Both the position numbers and the translations under genes were made by a program. 64,000 nt of DNA, from assembly GCF_029168945.1 (NCBI RefSeq), contig NC_083601.1, forward strand, positions 16,024,160 through 16,088,159, given 5' to 3'. This DNA comes from Cannabis sativa. Lineage: Eukaryota; Streptophyta; Magnoliopsida; Rosales; Cannabaceae. The notes below the pieces were generated by a model that saw only the letters and a program-made list of their open reading frames with translations, was not told the origin of the DNA and did no database searches. Below are positions 55,327-64,000 of the stretch, one piece after another. The first letter of the stretch is position 1; each line of letters begins with the position of its first letter.

Positions 55327-57220
55327 TGTTGGGTTTTATGCCCTAAATAAAACTCATTTCAATATAATCAGATTTACTTATTAATATAGATCAGAATAAC
55401 ATTTAATGTTGCATGGTTCACATGATTTATTTCATGATTATATGTACATAATGTATAAATTCATCTGAAACCCTTTTCACATACTTGATCCTGTTTATTG
55501 TGTCGTCAACACATTGGAAAGTAAACATGACTATGTGAATAAAGTTTCCTAGATTTATCAGACATAGGGTTTTACTGATATGATAATCTACAATAAGAGT
55601 TTACTTGTATTTGGAGAAATACTATGTTCTTTCCAGAGCATTGGTTAAAGTAAAGCTCAGGTTGGATGCATGGAGTATGCATCGGAAGGGACCGATATTG
55701 AACTTTGACTTAGATTTATTAAAACTTACCGTAATATCTATTCAAGTCAATATCGCCAAGTTGATCCTAGATCAAATGATCTTAATCCTGATATGATTAG
55801 GCTCAATCTTGAAAGGCTATTCGTGTTCTTTGATTTGTTAGTTAAGCCTACTTTTAGGTCAGGGTGATACGTACATTTTGGGAACACGGTAGTGCAATTG
55901 AGTGGGAGCGCTATCATAAACATGGAATCTATAGCTTCTATCGGCGAATAGTAAGCAAAGGATGATCTCCTTCGAGCTTGACCAAACGAACATAAATGGT
56001 GGAGTACTCATTTCACATAAGCTGAAATATCATTTATACGGGGTCAAGTGTTTTAAGGAATAAATACATTGTAGGGTGTAACGGTAATTTAATCCCTTTA
56101 CAGTGCAGATCATTCATATAGAGGATCATTGATCAAATTAGGATTATAACAATGGATAACTAATGATGTGTCTATATGGTGGAACATATAGAGCATTCTA
56201 TATACTGAGAGTGCAATTCTAAGTTCTATGCGTGGATTCAACGAAGAATTAATAAGTTAGTGAATTTTAGTGTTAAATTCTTGATCTACTTATTGGAAGC
56301 TCGGTTATATAGACCCATGGTCCCCCCACTAGTTGAGATAATATTGCTTGTAAGACTCATGTAATTGGTTTTGATTAATCAATTATAATTCTCAAATTAG
56401 ACTATGTCTATTTGTGAATTTTTCACTAAGTAAGGGCGAAATTGTAAAGAAAGAGTTTATAGGGGCATATTTGTTAATTATGATACTTTGTATGGTTCAA
56501 TTAATAAATATGATAAATGACAATATTATTTAATAATTATTTATAGTTATTAAATAGTTAGAATTGGCATTTAAATGGTTGAATTAGGAAATTGGCATTT
56601 TTGAGAAAATCAGATACAAAAGGTGTTAAAATTGCAAAATTGCAAAAAGCAAGGCCCAATCCACTAAGTTTAGGGCCAGCCACTTTTGTAGGAAATTTAA
56701 ACTGATTTTTTCATTATTTTAATGCCATATAATTCAAATCAAGCCCTAGAGGAATGCTATAAATAGATAGTGAAGGCTTCAGGAAAATTACACTTTTCTT
56801 TCCCCGACTTTTTCTATCTCGAGAAAACTGAGCCTTCTCTCTCCCTATCTTTAGCTGACCACTCTCTCTCTTCTTCCTTAGAATTTCGAAATCCTTAGTG
56901 ATTAGAGTAGTGCCCACACACATCAAGTGATACCTCAATCATAGTGAGGAAGATCGTGAAGAAAGATCATCAGCAAAGGAAATTCAGCATCAAAGATTCA
57001 GAGAAAGAGATCCAGGTTCAGATATTGATAATGCTCTGCTACAGAAAGGAATCAAGGGCTAGATATCTGAACGGAAGGAGTCATATTATTCCGCTGCACC
57101 CAATGTAAGGTTTCCTAAACTTTATATGTGTTTATTTCATCGTTTTAGAAAGTTCATATTTAGGATGTTAATAAACATACTTGTGAGTAGATCTAAGATC
57201 TGGTAAAATAATTTCCAACA
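55327..57220 (+). repeat. Copia LTR, second
   Basis: 1894 bp, near-identical to 47024-48916. TATA box at 56758-56765. It is followed by a changed primer-binding-site region (CCGGCCTCGCAGCC) and about 190 bp of leader, then by the Tat antisense gene. Confidence 0.88.
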
Positions 57221-57951
57221 AGCCGGCCTCGCAGCCATGGTAATTGATTTACTTACATGTAATTTGGACTTTAAAACGATTGTTTGTATGTTCTTTGGAT
57301 GGTATCATGTTGTATTGAGTGTTATTTGATGATTGATTGATGATTGTGAAATTTTCGTGAAAAATAATTGTTATTTCGGTTCTGGCATTATTTTTATTGG
57401 ATGGTATCAGGAATATCTCTACCGGAAGGCCCAGGAGAAGGCTTATTCCAAGGCCCATGCAACATCCGGGAGGCCACTTCGCGTGGGGAGCCTGGTCGAG
57501 AGGAGAAGCCAGGCGATCACTGGGAAGCCCCTTCGCATTGGGGACTCAGCTGAGAGGAGGGCTCCCAGGCCAAAGCCTTGGGTTCAGGTGCAGAACACTG
57601 GGGCTCCTGATGCCAGTACTTCCGGCTCTGGTAAGTCTCCTTTAGCAGTACATTACGTTCCTTCCGTTGGCGAATATGCCAGTCTTAGGCCTATAGGGTT
57701 CGATGAGCGTCTCCATAGGTTTAGGATGCCCTCGACCCGGTGGGGAGACCATATGAAGGATTATTATTTTTCCAACTTAGGAGATTTCCTAGGTCGGTCC
57801 CGGATGGGTTCTGGTCCTCCGGAGCCCGTTCCCTTAGACCCTTCGGCTTACATTTCTTCCAGTCAGTTCCGACCTTCGGACAGCTATCTTGGAGACGATG
57901 CTGCCAGCGTTAAGATTCAAAACTTTGCTAGCGCCGAATTAGAGAGTCAGG

Positions 57952-58022
57952 GTAGGACTAGGTTGAGTGTTTACTGTTTCCATGGATATTCTAACACTTG
58001 CCTTTTTTCTTTTGTTGTAGCA
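57952..58022 (+). other. Intron of the antisense gene
   Basis: Donor CAGG/GTAGGA and acceptor TTGTTGTAG (58020) or TAGCAG (58022), with a T-rich 3' part. Splicing joins ESQ to GNSMDAIL in frame. It can also be read through without a stop, so it may be retained. Confidence 0.5.
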
Positions 58023-58790
58023 GGTAATTCCATGGATGCCATCTTGGCCGAACTTGCCGGAGCTCACAAACCTGACGCTCCCCTTCCTTTAACTTCCTCC
58101 CAGGTGGCCACTCCCTTGAAGGCTTCTTCCAGCGCCCCTCCAGACACCATTGACTTAGTGGATGAGGAGGAGGCGCTTCCGGAAGAAGGTCAAGAAAAGC
58201 AATGGGGCCTTTCTGAGGAAGTTGAAGAAGGTAAAGAAGAGCAATGGGCTCTTCCTGAGGAAGTTGAAGAAAGTGAAGAAGAACAAGAAGTTGCTCTAAT
58301 TCGCAAGCGCAAGGGCAAGATGGTTGCAAAGGAAGAGCCCAAATGGCAGCGGAGAGCTGATACTCCGGCCCCTGGCCATGATGGCGGGATCTCTCCCGAG
58401 GTGGAGGAACACACAGCCCCTCCCAACATTGTGCTGACTCCGGTTCCTGGAAATGACGCAAGACAGGAACTCCGGATAGCTAAACACAACTACGCCATGG
58501 ACGAGTACTCCCGGGGGCATGCTGACGTGGAGGCTTTGAGGAGGGTTTTGCGAGTTGAAATGCAAAATACCCTCAACGATTTGAACTACCAGAATCCGTG
58601 GGATCTAAACTTGGACCCCTTGTCGGATTGCTTCGGTCGTTTCCTCGGGCCCACCTTAGCTCCCTTTGCCGCGGAGATGACCGGTGAATTTGCGTCTCAG
58701 TTTACCCGGTGTGTACCCAAGCGGTTCGCTGCTTGTGCATCCTTGAACTCCATCTTCCAAGTCCAGGATTTCAGCCACTCCCTCACCGTG

Positions 58791-58867
58791 GTAAATATTT
58801 CGCAGTTTACTTTTTTCCTCATTATTTTCTCTTAAGGACTTTTACTCATACTTGTATCTTTTTCCAG
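58791..58867 (+). other. Second intron of the antisense gene
   Basis: Donor GTG/GTAAAT and acceptor TTTTTCCAG/CTTGCT, 77 bp. Unspliced reading meets a stop at 58833-58835. Splicing joins SLTV to LAAEAGRL and restores the coiled-coil frame. Confidence 0.65.
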
Positions 58868-59542
58868 CTTGCTGCCGAGGCCGGCCGCCTTTCCAAGAAC
58901 CTAATTAACCATGGCTTCGTCTTGTTCGACTTTAGGGGCATGGACGAAGTCATGGAGATCCTTCAGGATTTGACTGCTGAAAGACGGATTTACCAAGAGG
59001 ATGCCGAGCGCCGGGAGGCCCTTGCCAAGGCCAGTGAGGAAGAGGCCAGGCGGAGGGAGGCACAAGCGGAGGCGATGATCCAGGAGGAGGCCCTTCGGAG
59101 GGATAGGCTGGAGGGCAGGCACCAAGAGGAGCTGAGGGCGGAGGGCGAGGCTGTTGCTAAGGCCAAGCGTGAGCTTCAGGAGACTAGGGAAGCCTTGGAT
59201 GAATTGGGTGCCAAGGTGAAGTCCTTAGAGGAAGTTCACCAGGCAGACTTGGAGTCTAGGGCCAACCTGGCCGTGGAGCTGAAGGAGCTCAAGGACTCTA
59301 AAGACCAAGCCTTGAAGAAGGCTAAGAAAGATGAGCACCTTTCTCCCACCTCCTGCAGCCGGTGCGTCAAGCGTTTCGACGATGGCGTCTACATGGCCTG
59401 GTCTACAAATGACCAGAATATCAAGCTTAACTTCTATCCCAAACCCGCGGAGATGATTGCAAAATTTCGGAAGAAGAAGAAGAAGCTCGATGCCATGCTG
59501 GAGGCGCGCATTGGTCCTCACCTTCCTCCTCGCATCGACTAG

Positions 59543-60042
59543 GCCGCTCCGAGTTCAACCAAGATTTTTCTTATCTCACTTTTCTCTTCTTTTTTTTTTT
59601 ATTTACAGTCGATTATCTTGTATTTAAGACAATTTTCATTTTCATAGCTGTTTTTATTTAAGGGGAAACATTGGTTAAGGCCTGTCCCCGGGCCCTTTGT
59701 ATATATTTTTTGACCTGCCCTTAGGGCTAAGATTTTTATATATTTATATATGATCTTATTTGATGCACATATCTTTCTTTTGGACCTGCCCTTTGGGTCA
59801 GGATGTTTATACATATGCTTTTTTTTTTTCCTTTTTTGTGCATACTTCTTTTTTGACCTGCCCTTTGGGTCAGGATATTTTACTTAGCCTGTTTTTTGTC
59901 TGTTCGTGTGGTATACCTTAGTACCCCCCTGAGTGGCATAGAAACTTTGTTTTTAAGGCACTCAGTTTTATTTAACATGCAGAGGCTGTATACACTTAGA
60001 CGGTACAAACTCTTTAAACAAAGCCTAAATTACATTTTTGGA
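59543..60042. other. Spacer between antisense gene and pol, with short repeats
   Basis: No ORF. It contains repeated lines built on GACCTGCCCTTTGGGTCAGG (59783 and 59855, with decayed relatives near 59680 and 59713), each followed by a T-rich stretch. They could serve as 3' ends for the two converging transcripts. Confidence 0.55.
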
Positions 60043-63000
60043 CTATTGGTAATATTTTCTGAGGTGATCGGCGTTCCAGGCCCTTGGCACAATGGTTCCG
60101 TCCATCCTTTTTAGCTTATAGGTGCCTGAACCGATTTCGTCCTCGATTTCATATGGTCCTTCCCAATTTGGCCCAAGTACCCCAACTCCGGGCTCCTGGG
60201 TGGCTGGGAAGACTCTTCTTAAGACCATATCCCCAATAGCAAATTTTCTATTTTTAACTTTGGAGTTAAAATATTTAGTCACCTTCTTTTGATAAGCTGT
60301 CATCCGTATTTGAGACTCGTCCCGGAGTTCTTCAACTTGATCTAAAGCTTCTTGAAGTAAAGCTTGATTCGTGGCTCGATCGTAAGTCGTTCTCCTGTGA
60401 GACGGGAATAACGTTTCTACCGGGACCATCGCTTCACAACTGTACGCCATTGAAAAAGGCGAATGGCCGGTCGTGGTTCTAGGGGTCGTCCGGTAGGCCC
60501 ATAACACTCTTGGCAACTCTTCGGGCCAGTTGTTTTTGCAGGCCAGCAGCTTTTTCTTTAGGGTAACCTTTAGGATTTTATTGACTGCTTCTGCTTGTCC
60601 GTTTGTTTGCGGCCTTGCCACCGCGGAGAAGCTTTTTACTACTCCGTGTTGGTTGCAGAAGTCAGTAAACTCTTCGCAATCAAATTGCTTTCCATTGTCA
60701 GAGACTATTTTGTGAGGCAGCCCATATCGACACACTATGTTTTTGATAACAAAGTCTAGTGCTTTTTTAGCAGTTATAGTCTTCATGGGCTCAGCCTCCG
60801 TCCATTTGGTGAAGTAGTCTACTGCTACTATTGCATACTTTACTCCTCCCTTTCCTGTTGGCAGGGACCCAATAAGATATATTCCCCAAACCGCGAAGGG
60901 CCAGGGGCTAGTCATCAGGGTAATTTCATTGGGAAGAGCTCTCGGTATGTTCGCAAACCTTTGGCACGAATCACACTTTTGGACGTGGTCTATACAATCT
61001 TTTTTCATTGTTGGCCAGAAGTATCCCTGTCTCAATATTTTCTTTGAGAGACTGGGTCCTCCTGTATGATCTCCACAGAACCCTTCGTGGACCTCTAGCA
61101 TGATTTGTCTAGCTTCAGGGTCCGATACACACCTTAAATAAGGCATGCTGAGTCCTCTTCTATAGAGAATTTGATCCATCATTACATAACGATGAGCCTG
61201 ATACTGAATCTTTCGAGACAGTGCCCTTTCTTGGGGCAACTCACCTTTTGTTATGTATTCTATGATGGGGACCATCCAGCTGGGTTCTTGCCCAACCGTT
61301 GTTATGGCCTCTTTTACTTTGATGCTTGGCTCTGCCAAGCGTTCCACTGGTACTACCCCCAGCCCTTCGATTTCACTATCTGAAGCTAACTTAGCCAGAC
61401 AGTCTGCGTGAGCATTCTTTTCCCGGGGGATCCTTTCTACTTTGTAGTCTGTGAACTCGTGGAGCAGTTCTCGGACTATTGTTACATATGCGGCCATTTG
61501 CTCGCCGCGTGTTTGGTACTCTCCTAGTATCTAATTTACGACCAGCTGAGAGTCACTGTAGACTTCCACTCTTTTGGCCCCCACGGCTTTCGCTAGCCTC
61601 AGCCCTGCTATTAAGGCCTCGTATTCGGCCTCGTTGTTTGAAGCTGAGAAGTCGAACCGTAGGGCTGCCTAGAGTTGCTGTCCGGTCGGGGATATCATCG
61701 CCACCCCTGCTCTGGATCCATTTTCATTGGAGGCTCCGTCCACAAATACTCTCCATGTGGGGACCGATGGTGTTGGCGCATTTGCGGTTGCCTCGGCTTC
61801 ATTACATTCGGTAATGAAGTCCGCCAAGGCTTGGCCTTTTATGGAGATTCGGGGAATGTAGTGTAAGTCGAACTAACTTAACTCCATTGCCCACTTGAGG
61901 AGCCTACCGGATGCTTCTGGTTTTTGTAGGACTTGCCGGAGTGGGTGGTTGGTCAGTACCTTGATCGGATGTGCCTGGAAATATGGCCTTAATTTTCTTG
62001 AGGCCATCAGGAGGCAGAAAACTAGTTTCTCGATGATGGGGTACCTTGTCTCTGCTCCTATCATGCGCTTGCTAACATAGTACACCAGATGTTGAGTTTT
62101 CTCTTCTTCCCGAACTAGGGCAGCGCTGACAGCGTGCTCGGAGACGGCCAAATATAGGAATAGGTCCTATCCGAGAACAGGTTTTGATAGGATAGGAGGC
62201 TTGGCCATATGTTCTTTCAGCTTTTTGACTGCCTCCTCGCACTCGTTCGACCACTCAAACTTTTGGCACTTCTTCAGTATGTTGAAGAAGGGGATGCACT
62301 TGTCTGTAGACCGGGAGATAAAACGGCTTAGGGCAGCAACCTTTCCGGTTAGGCTCTGCACGTCTTTATGCTTTTTGGGGGGATGGCATGCTCAGGAGAG
62401 CTTGGATTTTTTCTGGGTTCACCACAATCCCCCTCTGGCTGACGATGAAGCCTAGGAACTTCCCCGATTTGACCCCAAAGGTGCATTTCTTTGGGTTGAG
62501 TTTCATGCCGTATCTCCGGACTACCTCAAAACACTCCTCTAAGTCGTCTGCATGGCTATTGCATGCTTTAGACTTGACGAGCATGTCGTCCACGTATACC
62601 TCCATGTTTCGCCCCAAGAGGCCTTTGAACATTCGGTTGACCATTCTTTGGTAGGTCGCTCCGGCGTTCTTCAGTCCGAAAGGCATGACCAGGTAGCAGT
62701 ATACCCCCTTATCGGTCCTGAAGCTAGTGCACTCTTGGTCCGCCGTGTGCATCTTTATTTGATTATACCCGGCGTAGGCGTCCATGAAGGATAGTAATTT
62801 GAATCCAGAAGTGGCGTCTACCATCTGGTCGATCCTGGGTAGCGGGAAGCAGTCCTTCGGACAAGCTTTGTTTAGGTCAATGAAATCTATACAAACTCGC
62901 CAAGTTTTCTTTGGCTTGGGCACCAGGACCGGATTGGATAGCCATTCTGGATAGTATACATCGCGGATCATGCTGTTCGTCAGAAGCTTATCCACCTCTT

Positions 63001-64000
63001 TCTCTAGGGCCTTGGCCTTGACCGAGTCGAGAGGGTGTCGCTTTTGTTAGACTGGTGGCATGTTCGGGTTGACGTTGAGGACGTGGGTGATGACGTGGGG
63101 ACTTATGCCAGTCATGTCCTCTTGGTGCCATGCAAAAATGTCGATGGCGCCCTTCAGTGTTTTTATTATTTTTTCTTTTTCCTCCGGGTCTAGGCTTTTT
63201 CCTAGCCGAAGTACCTTGGTGGAGTCGAGGTCGCACACTGATATTTCCTCGACATCCTCCATTGGTTCCACAATTTTTTTGGACCCCACTCGGGGATCCA
63301 ACTCATCTTCTTCAGCCATTTCTGGCTCAATGGTTTCCCGGACCATCAGTACGGGCAGGTGGGTTGCAACATTGTAACATTGCCTTGCCTCCCCCTGATT
63401 TCCTCTCACCGTCCCAATTCCAGCTTCCTGGGTAGGGAACTTTAAGCACAGGTGCCGAATGGATGTGACTGCACCAAAATCTACCAAGGCCGGTCGGCCG
63501 AGGATCGCGTTATAAGCGGTCGGGCAGTCCACCACCACAAACGTGCAGTATTTGAAGGTGCTTTGGGGGGTGTCCGAGCACAAAGTGACTGGAAGCCTCA
63601 CTTTTCCCATCGGGATAAGCGTTGTTCCGTTAAACCCCGTGAGTTGGGAACCACTGGGTGAGAGGTCTCAGTCCGTTAGGCCTATTGCAGTGAAGGCCTC
63701 CTTGGAGAGTAGATTCACGGAACTTCCGTTGTCGATCAAGACTCTGGCCACTACTTTATTAGCGATGGGGGTCTCGATGACCAACAGATCATGGTGAGGG
63801 AAGCGCACCGCCTTGGCGTCTTCTTCCGTGAATGTGATGGGTTGATCCATCAGCCAGGGCCTTTGAGCTGGGAGTTGAGTAACCTCCCAAACCTCATTGT
63901 GCTTTACGGCACCCGCGTACCGCTTTAGTTTTTTACGGGTAGTTCCTCCAATATGGGGTCCTCCGGAGATCATGGCTACCCTCCCGTTGGGTCTGGGCGG
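60043..64000 (-). pseudogene. Tat-lineage gypsy Pol (PR-RT-RH-aRH-IN), running off the window
   Basis: Minus-strand order: protease (VLIDNGSSVNLL; AILGRPAL); RT (NPVLVPKPKKTWRVCID; YVDDMLVKS active site); first RNase H (LYLAVSEHAVSAAL); second, plant-type RNase H ([30 protein letters not shown]), the marker of Tat elements; then integrase with HHCC finger (CDSCQRF), VAVDYFTKW, SDNGKQFDCEEF, and a C-terminal ending at 60043. Lesions: stops at 63668, 63047, near 62167, 61873, 61670 and 61532, mostly where Gln or Glu is expected, and a frameshift in a C-run near 62380. The start lies beyond 64000. Without these lesions the domain set would be complete. This is the body of the element whose 3' LTR is at 42051-43346. 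Confidence 0.88.

Larger units (their letters stand above)
44136..57407 (+). mobile_element. Copia element as 1.6 tandem units (circularly permuted)
   Basis: Order: 3' internal part (44136-47023), LTR (47024-48916), leader and complete internal region (48917-55326), LTR (55327-57220), leader (57221-57407). The flanking parts 44136-49102 and 52434-57407 are near-identical direct repeats about 4.97 kb long with an offset of about 8.3 kb, which equals one LTR plus one internal region. Neither outer end is an LTR end, and no target duplication is visible. Internal coding sequence is decayed in both copies in the same way, so the element was already dead when the repeat formed. Confidence 0.85.
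57408..59542 (+). pseudogene. Antisense ORF of the Tat element, C-terminal part
   Basis: It resumes after the copia insertion with EYLYRKAQEKAYSKAHA. Exons read as 57408-57951, 58023-58790 (or from 58021) and 58868-59542, with short GT-AG introns of about 70-77 bp. The protein has repeated RPLRVG/KPLRIG and ERR motifs, VPSVGEYASLRPIGFDERLHR, RWGDHMKDYYFSNLGDFLG, and an acidic segment with three EE(V/G)EE-like repeats (about 58160-58290). A long Glu/Ala-rich coiled coil follows (RREAQAEAMIQEEALRRDRL and onward), then CSRCVKRFDDGVYMAW before the stop at 59540-59542. It lies antisense and tail-to-tail with pol. The protein's job is unknown. The exons are open on this side, but the gene as a whole is interrupted. 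Confidence 0.65.

Noticed and set aside
57991..58565. Minus-strand ORFs opposite the antisense gene
   Set aside because: Shadows of the acidic, Glu-rich plus-strand exon; no recognisable domain.

Overview
The window is nuclear DNA from a flowering plant, most likely a eudicot. The evidence is spliceosomal GT-AG introns, AT-rich spacers, primer-binding sites matching plant tRNAs, and plant-specific lineages of Mutator, Helitron, hAT, Ty1-copia, Ty3-gypsy (Tat, Athila-like, chromovirus-like) and LINE elements. I see no convincing ordinary single-copy host gene. The window is a nest of mobile elements, some of which carry non-standard cargo. The species cannot be named from the sequence.

Layout. 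1-7714: right part of a large autonomous-type Mutator-like element (MULE). It carries a decayed Ulp1/DUF1985 protease gene (+), an open MURA transposase (-) and a small intact ORF of unknown function (+). Groups of four TCGACA boxes spaced 11 bp apart flank these units. 7715-9075: a Helitron piece followed by a complete-looking non-autonomous Helitron. 9076-16791: two copies of a segment containing a MULE that captured part of an N-alpha-acetyltransferase (NAA10) gene. They flank a gypsy fragment without LTRs, and the second copy holds a solo LTR. 16912-17542: a hAT element with an 8-bp target duplication.

17543-37126: a Ty1-copia element bounded by a duplicated host flank. It was later hit by a 2.45-kb solo LTR and by a 10-kb nonautonomous Athila-like element, and the latter contains a second, inverted relative. 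37225-38795: LINE 3' half. 39007-40409: a MULE with about 310-bp terminal inverted repeats and a perfect 9-bp target duplication. 41177-42029: a MITE. 42051-64000: a Tat-lineage gypsy element on the minus strand (3' LTR at left, pol at right) with an antisense, intron-containing gene on the plus strand. That gene is split by about 13.3 kb of another copia element present as 1.6 tandem units.

How things fit together. The MULE resembles known Ulp1-carrying MULE families: transposase plus protease cargo, here with an extra small Cys-rich protein that may be an accessory factor. The Tat element appears to use its 3' LTR as an inward antisense promoter, with a TATA box, a leader and a 5'-UTR intron. 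Three related LTR types carry clusters of CpG-rich 6-bp palindromes (CCGCGG or TCGCGA) at about the same distance upstream of their TATA boxes. Most premature stops in the old elements look like C-to-T changes (Gln or Arg to stop, Trp to stop), as expected for long-methylated, silenced DNA.
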